Positions 17,259 through 26,116 of a stretch of DNA of 40,392 bases are shown here, in pieces. Source of the DNA: JAADHI01 sp964451325. GTDB taxonomy: Bacteria; Nitrospirota; Nitrospiria; SBBL01; JAADHI01. How positions within the stretch are numbered: the stretch's first letter is position 1; each line of letters opens with the position of its first letter. The position numbers were made by a program, and so were the translations under genes. The notes beneath the pieces were generated by a model. That model had not been told where the DNA came from, did no database searches, and worked only from the letters and a program-made list of their open reading frames with translations. Location: assembly GCA_964451325.1 (NCBI GenBank), contig CAYVHO010000021.1:1-40392 (forward strand), written 5' to 3'.

Positions 17259-17825
17259 TTAGATCCCTTGCCGATGTCGCGCAATAATCCGTGAGATGGT
17301 CGCTTCACTCACATTGTAAAGCCGCGCCATGGCTGCCCCGGACTTCCTCTCGGAGATCACATTGTCCACAATATCCTTCCGCTGATCCGGTCGGAGTTTT
17401 GGTTTTCGTCCACCAATGCGGCCTTCTTTTCTCGCCGCATCAAGACCCGCTTTTGTCCGTTCCCGAATCATCGCTCGTTCAAATTCGGCGAACGCTCCGA
17501 CCATCTGCATCATCATTCGACCTGGGGGGGTTGTGGTATCAATCACTTCTGTCAGGGATAGAAATCCCGCGCCTGCTTTTTCAATGCGTTCTATAATCAC
17601 AAGCAGGTCTTTCAGGGATCGTGAAAGCCGATCAAGTTTCCAGACAACGACAGTATCGCCCTTTCGGAGTTGTCCAATCATTTGATGGAGTACCGGTCGA
17701 TCCCATCGTCCGCCGGATGCGGTTTCATCAAAGACTTTTTCGACCTTTGCCGTCGCAAACGACTGAAGTTGTAATCGGGCGTTTTGGTCTTCTCCTTTTG
17801 AGATACGACTATATCCAAAAATCAT
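17259..17825 (-). CDS. tnpR: Serine resolvase/invertase of the Tn3-type transposon
   Basis: This 188-aa small serine recombinase resolves cointegrates made during replicative transposition. The catalytic domain shows GYSRIS with the nucleophile at Ser9, KLDRLSRS at 63-70, and the GRMMMQMVGAFAEFERAMI helix at 102-120. The C-terminal helix-turn-helix (about 147-183) ends VSEATISRIIARHR. Length and motif order are normal. AAAGGATT lies before the start. It diverges from the transposase, and the 147 bp between them should hold the recombination site. It could in principle be a DNA invertase, but the pairing with tnpA favours a resolvase. Confidence 0.93.
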   Translation of the reverse strand: MIFGYSRISKGEDQNARLQLQSFATAKVEKVFDETASGGRWDRPVLHQMIGQLRKGDTVVVWKLDRLSRSLKDLLVIIERIEKAGAGFLSLTEVIDTTTPPGRMMMQMVGAFAEFERAMIRERTKAGLDAARKEGRIGGRKPKLRPDQRKDIVDNVISERKSGAAMARLYNVSEATISRIIARHRQGI

Positions 17826-17972
17826 GTTTTAATCCTTTTGCAAACGGTCGTTTATGTAAGCTTCGAAGGCATGCGGTTTCTTAAGGCTCTTTCTCTTGCA
17901 TAAATCTCTTTCATATCTAGAATAAAAGGTAAGCTATTTCTGCAAGAAACAAAAGAAAAAAGAGACGTTTCC
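17826..17972. promoter_or_regulatory. Probable res site and divergent promoters of the Tn3 module
   Basis: This 147-bp gap lies between the divergent resolvase and transposase genes, the usual place for the res site. A short dyad, AAACGGTCGTTT, at 17842-17853 (5-bp arms, 2-bp centre) could be the crossover subsite. The other subsites cannot be assigned by eye. Confidence 0.45.
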
Positions 17973-20900
17973 ATGCCAAGAATGAAAATTCTCAACGCAA
18001 CAGAACAGGAGGCCTTTGAGAAGCCTCCAATATTTAATGCCAGGGAGAGAAAGCGGTTTTTTGATTTCCCTTCTGAATTATTGGATACAGCCCAGCGGCT
18101 GCGCACCCCATGTCACCGCATAGGGTTTTTACTGATGTGTGTTTATTTTCAGGTGACTAAGAAATTTTTCAACTTGGAGGATTACCACCTACCGGATATT
18201 GAGTCTGTCGCCAGGAAACTTGGGTTTGAAAGTCGTGCATTTTCCGCAAAGGGATATTTGCGAAGCAGGATACACCACCACCGTCAGCTCATCCTAGAGA
18301 TCTGCGGATATAGACGTTTTGATATCGTGGCAGAAAAAGGCATCATGCTAGAGATATCCCCCATGATCCGGGCACAACTCAAACCCAAATTTATTTTCTG
18401 GCGTTGTCTTGATCTTCTCATCAAAAATCGTACTCAGCTACCAAATTATGACCAACTCTCAAAGATCATTCTGAGCGCCCTCAATCAGCGCAAGCGTAAA
18501 CTCGCGATCATTATTGACCTGGAATTGACTCTGGAGGCACGACTTTTATTGGACGGTTTGTTCTCTCAAGACACCCAAAATGTGAATACACCACAATATG
18601 CGCGCTATAGATTGACCTTGCTCAAAAAACTGTCTCAGTCAACAAAACCCTTCAAAGTCAAAGAACGCGTGGACGATCTATTTTATCTAAAAAAACTTTA
18701 CGGGCATTTGAAAGGAATATTATGCGCCCTTGAACTTGGGCCTGAGGGTATTCGATATTACGCAAACAGTGTCATTAAAGCCGACATTTTTCAACTCAAG
18801 CAACGTGCTCATGAAGATAGATATATTTATGTGATTTCGTTTATTGTGCATCAATATTACCGCCTTCAGGACAATCTTGCCGATGTTCTTTTAACCGTGG
18901 GACAATCCCATCAAAACAGCTCGGCACGCGAACACCGCGACTGGTGTTATGAAAACCGAAAAATACGTGACCATACAATGGAATCTTTATTGAGACTCCT
19001 CGAAGATGGGGTTTTTTATGTTTTTTCGGACATCCGAGCTGCACTTGAAAACAAAGAGGCAACAGATACAGAGAAAATCACAAATATTGAACAGCTAATG
19101 AGATTCCCAAATCAGGCTATTGAAAAAAGCAAAGCCTTGAAGGTCTCTTTGGAAGAGGTCAGTGGGAATAAGACTTATTTCAAAATAATGGAAAATCGAT
19201 CATTTAGGCTTCAGAACCGTCTCAGTCCGATTGTGAAAGCCTTAGATTTTCAGGGAGAACCCAAATCTTCGGCACTTGTGGAAGCGATTGTGAATTTTAA
19301 GAAGAAAGACGGGAATGTCACCCAATATGCGCCGTCCGGGTTTCTGGATGCCAGCCAGCAGGCTGCTGTGAATGCCGACGGGACATTCCGTAGATCACTC
19401 TACAAGGTCTTCTTGTTTATGCACATTGCCTCTGCACTTAAGTCAGGGATGCTGAACCTAAAACATTCCCACAAGTACCGCCCTCTGGATGATTATATGA
19501 TCCCCAAGGAACGCTGGGAAAAAGACAGAGCGGGGCTAATCAAACAAGCAGAGCTTCAGGGGTTTACCGTCCCGTCTCCTCTACTCGCTCATTTGGATAA
19601 CGCACTCTATCAGCAATACCAGATGACCAACAAGCTTTACCTTGAGGGGAAAAACCCCTACCTCAAAATTGGAACAAACAATCAGTTCACAATCGCTACG
19701 CCAAAACAGGAAGAACAGGAAAACACAGTATTTCAGCCACTCTTTCCAGAACAGCCCATACCCCTGACAGAGGTTCTCTCCACAGTCAACCAGCACACTG
19801 GATTTTTAAAAGAGTTTCGGCATTGGCAGCAACGCTATACAAAAAATCGGGCAACAGACAAAACCCTTTATGCAGGGATTATTGGCAAGGGCTGCGCGAT
19901 TGGAACACCAAAAATCGCACGCATATCCAGTCAGATCAATGAAGGGAACCTAGCCCATGTCATCAACTGGTATTTTTCTCTGGAGAACATCCAGGCTGCG
20001 AACGACCGTGTCATCAAGTTGATGGACGGGATGGAATTACCGGAGATTTATCGACGTTCGAAAGAAACCCTGCACACTTCAAGCGACGGACAAAAATTTA
20101 CGGTTCGGGCGGACTCCCTGAATGCCAATTATTCCTTCAAATACTGCGGCAAGGAACAAGGCGTAAGTGCTTACACTTTTCTTGACGAACGCAACCTGCT
20201 CTGGCATTCGATTGTTTTCAGCGCAGCCGACCGGGAAAGTGCCTATGTCATTGATGGGCTTATGAGAAATGACGTGGTCAAATCAGATATCCACTCTACC
20301 GATACACATGGCTACAGCGAGGCAATTTTTGCGGTTACCTACCTTTTGGGCTTTTCTTATGCACCTCGGATTAAAAACCTAAAAAAGCAGACGCTTTATA
20401 TTTTTAAATCTCGGAAGAAATTCGATCAGACAGAGTGGGGCATTACGCCAGACAAATATATCGACCAGGTCATCATTGAGGAAACCTGGGACGATATCCT
20501 ACGTCTCGTAACCACCATAAAGCTGAAAGAGACTACGGCCTCCGAGATATTCCGGCGCCTGAATTCTTATTCCAAACAACATCGTCTCTATAGAGGGCTG
20601 AAAGCATTTGGCCAAATTATCAAATCCAAGTTTATTTTACGTTATCTCGATGATCTAGGATTGCGCCAGGCCATCGAAAAACAGCTCAACAAAGTCGAGC
20701 TCGCCAACCGTTTTACCCGAGACGTGGCAGTAGGCAATCCAAGAGAGTTTACGCAAGGAGAAAAGGAAGAACAAGAGATTGCCGAGGCCTGTAATCGACT
20801 TATCAAGAACAGCATTATTTGCTGGAACTATCTCTATCTCTCCGACAGGCTGGAGCGGCTTGAAAAACAGCCGGCCCAGTATAAAACGCTTCTGGCTACC

Positions 20901-21017
20901 ATTTCCACTCATTCGGTCATGTCATGGGCCCATATTAATATGCTTGGGGAATACGATTTCTCGGATGAGAAACTAAAAGATTCTTTCGGAATCCGTAGCC
21001 CCAAATTGCTGAGGTAG
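17973..21017 (+). CDS. tnpA: Tn3-family transposase
   Basis: The 1014-aa DDE transposase is of normal Tn3-family length. The N-terminal region (FNARERKRFFDFPSELLD) matches the DUF4158 type. Catalytic acids fall in standard contexts: Asp705 in SSDGQKFT, Asp777 in STDTHGYSEAIF, and Glu909 in QLNKVELANRF, followed by RDVAVGNPREF. LLGFSYAPRIKNL is also a family signature. ATG 17973 is used; an in-frame ATG at 17982 is possible. The ribosome binding site is weak. The frame appears intact, and its last codons run over the proposed right end of the element. Confidence 0.95.
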   Translation: MPRMKILNATEQEAFEKPPIFNARERKRFFDFPSELLDTAQRLRTPCHRIGFLLMCVYFQVTKKFFNLEDYHLPDIESVARKLGFESRAFSAKGYLRSRIHHHRQLILEICGYRRFDIVAEKGIMLEISPMIRAQLKPKFIFWRCLDLLIKNRTQLPNYDQLSKIILSALNQRKRKLAIIIDLELTLEARLLLDGLFSQDTQNVNTPQYARYRLTLLKKLSQSTKPFKVKERVDDLFYLKKLYGHLKGILCALELGPEGIRYYANSVIKADIFQLKQRAHEDRYIYVISFIVHQYYRLQDNLADVLLTVGQSHQNSSAREHRDWCYENRKIRDHTMESLLRLLEDGVFYVFSDIRAALENKEATDTEKITNIEQLMRFPNQAIEKSKALKVSLEEVSGNKTYFKIMENRSFRLQNRLSPIVKALDFQGEPKSSALVEAIVNFKKKDGNVTQYAPSGFLDASQQAAVNADGTFRRSLYKVFLFMHIASALKSGMLNLKHSHKYRPLDDYMIPKERWEKDRAGLIKQAELQGFTVPSPLLAHLDNALYQQYQMTNKLYLEGKNPYLKIGTNNQFTIATPKQEEQENTVFQPLFPEQPIPLTEVLSTVNQHTGFLKEFRHWQQRYTKNRATDKTLYAGIIGKGCAIGTPKIARISSQINEGNLAHVINWYFSLENIQAANDRVIKLMDGMELPEIYRRSKETLHTSSDGQKFTVRADSLNANYSFKYCGKEQGVSAYTFLDERNLLWHSIVFSAADRESAYVIDGLMRNDVVKSDIHSTDTHGYSEAIFAVTYLLGFSYAPRIKNLKKQTLYIFKSRKKFDQTEWGITPDKYIDQVIIEETWDDILRLVTTIKLKETTASEIFRRLNSYSKQHRLYRGLKAFGQIIKSKFILRYLDDLGLRQAIEKQLNKVELANRFTRDVAVGNPREFTQGEKEEQEIAEACNRLIKNSIICWNYLYLSDRLERLEKQPAQYKTLLATISTHSVMSWAHINMLGEYDFSDEKLKDSFGIRSPKLLR

Positions 21018-21514
21018 ATGAGGCTTTTAAATAGCTCATCGAAGACCCTACAGAACATCTGGTACCTTTATGGGATTTAACCCCTTTTGATGTTATTTTT
21101 TTGGAGGGATGGTGTCTTGCTGCGCGCCCCGAAAATGACAAAACCTTGATGCAGCCCATCAATGCCTTGGAAAAAAAGAAAGACCCTTCAGGCATCTGGC
21201 GGCGCTATGTGAATGGACTTTTGGAAACAGATTATGCTGATTTCTTCCGCCGACTTGATTTACTCATTGTTTTACAGGTGCCTTCTTTTGCGCAGGTTTA
21301 TGAATGGCGTCGTTTACAGGAGCGAAAGTTAGCAGAAAAACCGGGGACTAAAACCCATCACATCATGCAGGAAGACGACTTGAAACGTTTTATTCAGCAT
21401 TTTGAACGGTTGAGCCGAAACGGTTTGGCTGTTCTGCCGGAGAAAGCCGATATTCTCCTCAAACTTAATGCCGCTCATGAGATCGTCGAGCGTCTTGATT
21501 TAAGAAAGCTCTGA
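21003..21514 (+). pseudogene. 3' remnant of a D-glycerate 3-kinase-like gene
   Basis: The C-terminal half of a P-loop kinase is recognisable: VPLWDLTPFDVIFLEGWC, PINALE, WRRYVN, LLIVLQVPSFAQVYEWR, and FIQHFERLSR near the end. In my memory this matches the plant-type D-glycerate 3-kinase family, which phosphorylates glycerate in photorespiratory or glyoxylate metabolism. The N-terminal half with the Walker A motif is missing, and its place is taken by the Tn3-type transposase. A TAG at 21032-21034 interrupts the frame near the junction. A TTG at 21101 can start a 137-aa frame, but it would lack the ATP-binding loop and should be inactive. Confidence 0.7.
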
Positions 21515-21549
21515 GTAAGTTTGACTTGGGTTTTTAAGGGATGGAATCT

Positions 21550-21873
21550 TCAGTAGGTCATTGCAAGTGTGGGTTCCAAGGAAATGAATTGTGTGATCAA
21601 TTGCTCAAAAGTTGCATTGCCACAACCCAGGGAATCTTCTTCTTCCTGGCAATAATTGTGGCGTTCTGATTCAAGCACTGCGATGGTTTGTGAAAGCCAC
21701 TCCGACAAAGGGCCCGTTTCCGGTAGAGGGGGTAAAACGCGCCTGATCACAGACAAAGCCCGTGTGATCTCATCCCCCTGTTCTCCAGAGGTCTTGCGAC
21801 TTTGTGCCGCTTGATCCTGTGTTTCGTAAAATGTATTGATGATGGATCTTACGTTAGATGCGTCACTCACCAT
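21550..21873 (-). CDS. Hypothetical protein, 107 aa
   Basis: This small, probably soluble protein starts with ATG at 21873 after a GGGGGG-type ribosome binding site. It is rich in charged residues, with a central conserved-looking stretch VIRRVLPPLPETGPLSEWL and three cysteines in its second half. I see no signal peptide, membrane segment or recognisable domain. It diverges from the P-loop ATPase gene across a 146-bp gap, so the two may share regulation. The coding call rests on the good ribosome binding site and the open, non-repetitive frame. Confidence 0.55.
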   Translation of the reverse strand: MVSDASNVRSIINTFYETQDQAAQSRKTSGEQGDEITRALSVIRRVLPPLPETGPLSEWLSQTIAVLESERHNYCQEEEDSLGCGNATFEQLITQFISLEPTLAMTY

Positions 21874-21984
21874 TGCCCCCTTTTTAATGAGTCATATCGC
21901 TCGTTTTAAGCATAACAAGCTTTTTGGAAAACGGTGGTATTCCCCTGAGATTTAAAAAAATTAAGTGAGCAGAAGAATTTTTAA

Positions 21985-22013
21985 TTGTTGACGTTTTAGG
22001 GCTGTGCTAGAGT
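21985..22013 (+). promoter_or_regulatory. Candidate promoter for a leaderless ATPase mRNA
   Basis: TTGTTG (21985-21990) and an extended minus-10 TGCTAGAGT (hexamer 22008-22013) are separated by 17 bp. Transcription would start at or next to the ATG at 22020. No ribosome binding site precedes that ATG (GGCCCG only), which agrees with a leaderless message. This is judged by eye only. Confidence 0.35.
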
Positions 22014-22019
22014 GGCCCG

Positions 22020-22946
22020 ATGTTAAATCACCCCTTCACCAGTCGGCGCGGTCTCATTCAAAATCTCAAGAAACACCTGCTTTTGGGTCGTTCTGCCGCG
22101 ATGATCGGTGGTCCGATGATTGGAAAAACCACGCTGGCCCATGATCTTTCAGAAGAAATTTTGGACACAAAAAATCGCGCCATTCTCATTTCACTCAAGG
22201 AAATGAAGACCACATCCGATTTTTGGGCTTTGCTGATGGAGGCGATTTTAAAACAAGGGATTTCTCCCAAAGCAAAAAACCCTTTTCGCAAATCTCCAGA
22301 CTCTTTTATGAAATTGATGTCTCAGCTTCACCACATTTATGAAAAAATTTCTGATGAAGTCAATGCCCGGAAACTGATCCTTTTAATAGACGACTGTGAT
22401 CGTTTTTTACCCGATCAAACAGCACTTGTTTCTCAAATCGTCAATATGGCGATGGAATTGTTATCGCCCGAAATAGATGCCATTTGCTGGATTGGGGGGC
22501 TTGAGTGGGGGGATTGGGTCGATCAGCATTCAGCAGATTTTCTCATGCCACTGCGTTTCTATCCGCTTTCAGTGGTTCCTATTCGAGAGGCCCGTAGGAT
22601 CATTACCGAGGAACTGGGTCTGGCAGCAGTTGGAGGTGTATGGCAGGAAACAGGAGGCCACCCCTTTCTGATGTCACAAGCTTTTGGTGAGACAAGTCGG
22701 GTAGACATTGAGATTCTGAGAAAAAGACTTTTTCATCTTCTGCAAGTTGAAGAAATAGAAATCCTTGAGCGACTTGATGCAGAGGGACAATGGTTGAAAT
22801 TGGAAAATCTAAAAGGAAAGAATGGAGAAATCCCGGCCAAAAAATTGCTCGACCGTCTTTGCATGATGGGCGTAGTCGTGCGTACCTTAGATGAGGGCAT
22901 TGCAGTGTTGCGGAAAATTGTCCCAGTGCTTGCATACAAACCCTAG
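22020..22946 (+). CDS. P-loop ATPase of the AAA/STAND-like type
   Basis: The 308-aa protein has a Walker A motif at 30-38 (GGPMIGKTT) and a Walker B motif at 121-125 (LLIDD, followed by CDRF). The opening HPFTSRRGLIQNLKKHLL resembles the first helix of ORC/AAA_16-type ATPases. The stretch GGHPFLMSQ is typical of the helical lid of this group, and the last 80 residues look like a winged-helix-type module. There is no signal peptide or membrane segment. These proteins act as regulatory or DNA- and complex-remodelling ATPases; I cannot name a partner. It stands alone, next to a divergent hypothetical gene. Confidence 0.8.
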   Translation: MLNHPFTSRRGLIQNLKKHLLLGRSAAMIGGPMIGKTTLAHDLSEEILDTKNRAILISLKEMKTTSDFWALLMEAILKQGISPKAKNPFRKSPDSFMKLMSQLHHIYEKISDEVNARKLILLIDDCDRFLPDQTALVSQIVNMAMELLSPEIDAICWIGGLEWGDWVDQHSADFLMPLRFYPLSVVPIREARRIITEELGLAAVGGVWQETGGHPFLMSQAFGETSRVDIEILRKRLFHLLQVEEIEILERLDAEGQWLKLENLKGKNGEIPAKKLLDRLCMMGVVVRTLDEGIAVLRKIVPVLAYKP

Positions 22947-23023
22947 CGTGCAGGAACCTCCTAATCTCTTTGTCAGTGTCTTTTCCTCATCTCGAGTGAT
23001 TTTGAATGTGATGACTGCCGAGC

Positions 23024-24736
23024 TTATGTTTCATTTCTCTCTTGTGTTTCCGGTGGGAAGGTGTCTTCGATTTGGCCGTAATAATTTTTCCGGAAGCGCT
23101 CCAAGAGTACATCATTTTCACTTTTTTTGAGGCCGACACGGGCCAAGGCGGCTTGCGCAAGTTTTAAGCTGGCTTCGATATTTTCTGAGACGACGACGGG
23201 TGCGCCCAAAGCTCGAAGCGCTTGGCACTGTTCCAGGTTGTGACCCCGTGCGAGAATATCCAGTTTAGGGTGGGCTTGATGTAGAGAACTCACGATGCGC
23301 TCGGCAGCTTCGAAGTCGTTTACGGTCACAATGAGCAAGCGCGTATTTCCTGCACCAACCGCTCTGAGGACTTCTGGATTTTGAGCGTCTCCAAAAAAAA
23401 CTGGATATCCTTTCCCCCCTTCGCGTGAGACCAGATCAGCGTCAAGGTCAAGGGCCACAAAAGGTTGCTTCGCCATAGAGAGAATTTGCCCGATACGGCT
23501 ACCCACCCGCCCAAACCCGGCGATCACGATGGGGGAGGGCGGTGGGGCTTCAGGTGGTGTGTCTTTGTTGGCTGGACGACGGGTTTTGTTGGTCATTTGA
23601 TCAGCCAGGCGTGCCAATGGCGGTGTGGCCAACATGCTGAGCAAGACGATGAGCAGCAGTTGTTGAAAGACGGGTTCCGACAGCAGTCCGCTTTGAAGGG
23701 CCAGTGCAAATAAGACCAATGCAAATTCCCCGCTTTGGGAAAGCAGGAGAGACACCGCCAGATCGGTTTTTCCGCGCAGCCCAAAAAGTCGTGTCGCGGG
23801 CCAAAGCACGAGGATTTTTATGGACATTAAAGCGGCGGTTAGGCCCAAGGAAAGCAGAGGCTGTTCAAACAAAAGACCGAGATTGAGGGACATACCCATC
23901 GACATAAAAAAAAGACCCAGCAGCAACCCCCGAAAAGGCTGTATTTCTGCCGAAACCTGGTGTCGGTAGGATGAATCCGCAATCAGCAGTCCTGCGACGA
24001 ATGCGCCCATGGCCATGGAAAGGCCGACGCGTTCGGTTAGAATGGCGGTGCCAAGCACCAGCAAAACGGCAGAGGCGGTAAAAACCTCCGGTGCTCCGTA
24101 ACGGGCCACCCGGTGTAAAATGGGATGGAGCAAATACCGTCCGCCCAAAATCACGAGGACAAGAATACCCAGGGCACGCGCTAAGGCAAGCGCGACTTCT
24201 TCTCCAATCGTCAACTCAGGCATGCTCAATAGAGAAACCAAGGCCAAAAGCGGGACAACGGCCAGATCTTGTAGCAAAAGCACGGAAAAGGCGGTCCGGC
24301 CATATTCGGAGTGCATTTTTTTTTGCTCTGCCAGCAACTGCAGCACAAAAGCCGTCGAAGAAAGCGCCATCACCGGGCCGATCAATATGGAGGCTGCCAG
24401 CGGCATGTCAAATAAAAAATAAGCAATAGTGGTAATTAAAAGCCCCGTTCCCAGGACTTGCAATGTCCCCAGACCAAAAACCAAACGTCGCATGAGCCAC
24501 AGTCTTGAGGGTTTGAGTTCAATACCGATCACAAAAAGAAAGAGCACAACGCCGAGTTCGGCAAGGTGAGTGATTTCAGTAATGTTATCAATGAGACCCA
24601 AACCCGAAGGGCCAACAAGCACACCCGCGATCAGAAATCCGGGTACGGCTCCAAGACCCAAGGCCTGAAAAAAGGGGACTGCGATGACTGCGGCCGTGAG
24701 CATAATGATAATGTCTGTTAAATAGGCCGTATTCAT
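23024..24736 (-). CDS. Kef/CPA2-type monovalent cation:proton antiporter with TrkA-N domain
   Basis: This 570-aa inner-membrane protein exchanges K+ or Na+ for H+. Residues 1 to about 380 form the CPA2 antiporter domain with about 12 or 13 membrane segments, including GLGAVPGFLIAGVLVGPSGL, LAELGVVLFLFVIGIELKPS and LLLQDLAVVPLLAL. After a short Pro-rich linker comes a TrkA-N nucleotide-binding domain at about 400-520 (IAGFGRVGSRIGQIL), which usually gates the channel by NAD(H) or glutathione adducts. The architecture matches KefB/KefC, though I cannot tell which ion it carries. It starts 6 bp after the HxlR-type gene on the same strand, so the two probably form an operon. Confidence 0.92.
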   Translation of the reverse strand: MNTAYLTDIIIMLTAAVIAVPFFQALGLGAVPGFLIAGVLVGPSGLGLIDNITEITHLAELGVVLFLFVIGIELKPSRLWLMRRLVFGLGTLQVLGTGLLITTIAYFLFDMPLAASILIGPVMALSSTAFVLQLLAEQKKMHSEYGRTAFSVLLLQDLAVVPLLALVSLLSMPELTIGEEVALALARALGILVLVILGGRYLLHPILHRVARYGAPEVFTASAVLLVLGTAILTERVGLSMAMGAFVAGLLIADSSYRHQVSAEIQPFRGLLLGLFFMSMGMSLNLGLLFEQPLLSLGLTAALMSIKILVLWPATRLFGLRGKTDLAVSLLLSQSGEFALVLFALALQSGLLSEPVFQQLLLIVLLSMLATPPLARLADQMTNKTRRPANKDTPPEAPPPSPIVIAGFGRVGSRIGQILSMAKQPFVALDLDADLVSREGGKGYPVFFGDAQNPEVLRAVGAGNTRLLIVTVNDFEAAERIVSSLHQAHPKLDILARGHNLEQCQALRALGAPVVVSENIEASLKLAQAALARVGLKKSENDVLLERFRKNYYGQIEDTFPPETQERNET

Positions 24737-24742
24737 TCTTTT

Positions 24743-25498
24743 TTAAACCCGTCTTGCTTTTACTGCAGAAAGTGTGAGGATACGCTGTTTCTTCGGTCTT
24801 CGTTTTGGTGAGGGTTTGTCCCTTGTTTTTGAAAGTGTCACACGGTCTTCGGGAAGAACGGTTTGTAAAAGACGCACAAGGGCAAGTCCGCTGCCTGTAA
24901 TTTTGAAGTTGTTGCTGGTGATCACTTCTTTTAAGTTCTTTTTGCCGAACACAAGGGCTTCAAGGGTTTCCGCATTGGTCGTGACCTTAGCGATGGGATT
25001 TGTTGATTTTCCAGATGCGATTTCCATCCCTTCTTCATTGACATGGATGTAAAAAGCGAGATTATCAATCTGCCAGTCGCAGTAAATATCAATGGTCTTG
25101 GCTTTTTGAGGATTGAAGGCGGCTTTCATTGCGACCAGTCCCCACTCAGACCGGAATAAGTTATTGGACTGTTTTTTGTCAAGAAACTGTGATCCCCATT
25201 GCGTCAGTGCCAAAACAGGTTTTTCCAATTTCCGTCCCAAATCTGTTAATTGATAGACCTTTGAAATGTTTGGTGTGAGTTGGACAATCTGTTCGATAAC
25301 CCCTGAGTTCATCAGTGACTTCAGTCTGTCTGCGAGCAAGTTGGTTCCCATGCCGGGAAGGTTTTCAAGCAGGGCTTTGTATCTTTTCGGGGCAATGAGA
25401 AGTTCACGTATAATCAAGAAAGTCCAACGCTGACCAATGATGTCGAGTCCCATTGCCAGAGGGCAATATTGCTGATAACTCCTTTTTTTCATTACCAT
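24743..25498 (-). CDS. HxlR-family transcriptional regulator with SCP2-like C-terminal domain
   Basis: The 251-aa protein starts with an HxlR-type winged helix: CPLAMGLDIIGQRWTFLIIREL, then RYKALLENLPGMGTNLLADRL, then a beta wing leading to VYQLTDLGRKLEKPV (all within residues 1-95). The second half (about 130-215) resembles the SCP2 sterol-carrier fold often fused to such regulators, followed by a Lys/Arg-rich tail. HxlR proteins sense small molecules or redox changes through an N-terminal cysteine; the Cys in QYCPLA fits this. It lies directly upstream of the Kef-type antiporter and may control it. ATG 25498 is used; ATG 25492 is an alternative. Confidence 0.88.
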   Translation of the reverse strand: MVMKKRSYQQYCPLAMGLDIIGQRWTFLIIRELLIAPKRYKALLENLPGMGTNLLADRLKSLMNSGVIEQIVQLTPNISKVYQLTDLGRKLEKPVLALTQWGSQFLDKKQSNNLFRSEWGLVAMKAAFNPQKAKTIDIYCDWQIDNLAFYIHVNEEGMEIASGKSTNPIAKVTTNAETLEALVFGKKNLKEVITSNNFKITGSGLALVRLLQTVLPEDRVTLSKTRDKPSPKRRPKKQRILTLSAVKARRV

Positions 25499-25646
25499 AG
25501 GATTTTAAAGTCTTAGATGGGCTTAATTGGACTCACTATCTTTTTTTAAAGTTTAGTTGATCTATACTACATTGACAAATGTCATAGGAAAAATGAGCTG
25601 GAAGACGAAACTATATTTATTTAAAGCGACAGATTCTCAAATAGAT

Positions 25647-25664
25647 GACACTTTAAAAAGTGTC
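25647..25664. promoter_or_regulatory. 18-bp palindrome in the 25499-25822 gap, possible operator
   Basis: GACACTTT, AA, AAAGTGTC is a perfect dyad with 8-bp arms. It lies in the 324-bp gap between the divergent HxlR-type gene and the BrnT/BrnA pair. It lacks a T-run, so an operator is likelier than a terminator; it could serve either side. The rest of the gap is AT-rich and holds only one very short frame (25726-25818). Confidence 0.4.
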
Positions 25665-25725
25665 TGAACATCAGCGTATTGATCTATGATCCCGAATTTT
25701 GTAAAAACAAATCTTCTGAATTCAG

Positions 25726-25818
25726 ATGATTGGTGTTTGTCCATTTACAAGCGATGAAGAACGGCTGGGATATCTCCTTAATCTTTATGAAAAAATGATT
25801 CAAAATGAGGTAAAATAA
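25726..25818 (+). other. Short frame of 30 codons, possible gene remnant
   Basis: An ATG-initiated frame begins MIGVCPFTSDEERLGYLLNL and ends 4 bp before the brnT start. It has no clear ribosome binding site. The amino-acid composition is protein-like and amphipathic, but I do not recognise it. It may be a leftover of a gene displaced by the toxin-antitoxin module, or chance. Confidence 0.2.
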
Positions 25819-25822
25819 CCGC

Positions 25823-26116
25823 ATGAGCTATAATTTTGAGTGGGACCTTGTGAAGGCGCTCAGCAATTTTAAAAAGCATCAGATCCGTTTTGAAGAAGCT
25901 GCGGAGGTGTTTCTTGATCCCTTGCATCTCTCCATCCCCGATGAAAAATATCGTGAGGAGGAAGAGCGATGGATTACTTTGGGAAATACAAAAAAACAAA
26001 AGTGTTGCCTGGTTGTCCATACCTTTATGATTGACCACAATGACCCGTCAACGATTCGTATTATTTCGGCAAGAATCGCCACACGACATGAACAGAAACA
26101 ATATGAGGAGGCATGA
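25823..26116 (+). CDS. brnT: BrnT-family ribonuclease toxin
   Basis: The 97-aa protein matches the BrnT (DUF497) pattern: NFEWDLVKALSNFKKHQIRF at the start, EAAEVFLDP, RWITLGNTK, LVVHTF, and IRIISARIATRHEQKQYEE at the end. BrnT has a RelE-like fold and cleaves RNA, stopping translation until the antitoxin binds it. The usual catalytic-site residues (the Arg in ISAR and the region after it) are present. It overlaps the next gene by ATGA, and toxin-first order is normal for this system. The length is typical. A GAGG 12 nt upstream of the start is a weak ribosome binding site. Confidence 0.9.
   Translation: MSYNFEWDLVKALSNFKKHQIRFEEAAEVFLDPLHLSIPDEKYREEEERWITLGNTKKQKCCLVVHTFMIDHNDPSTIRIISARIATRHEQKQYEEA

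Larger units (their letters stand above)
17248..21001. mobile_element. Tn3-family transposon module (borders approximate)
   Basis: A divergent resolvase and Tn3-type transposase form a standard Tn3 core with no cargo between them. The right end may be at 21001, where reading inward gives GGGGCTACGGATTCCGAAAG. Tn3-family ends usually begin GGGG, and the transposase stop codon falls just outside. I found no convincing matching repeat or 5-bp target duplication on the left, where the DNA between the glycine-rich gene and the resolvase is only 12 bp. The element may be truncated or rearranged on that side. Confidence 0.5.

Noticed and set aside
17248..21001. A complete Tn3 element with matched 38-bp inverted repeats and 5-bp target duplication
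   Set aside because: Only the right-end candidate beginning GGGG was found. The left flank does not match it well and no duplication is visible.
22947..23023. Intrinsic terminator between the convergent ATPase and antiporter genes
   Set aside because: I looked for a GC-rich hairpin with a T-run and saw none.
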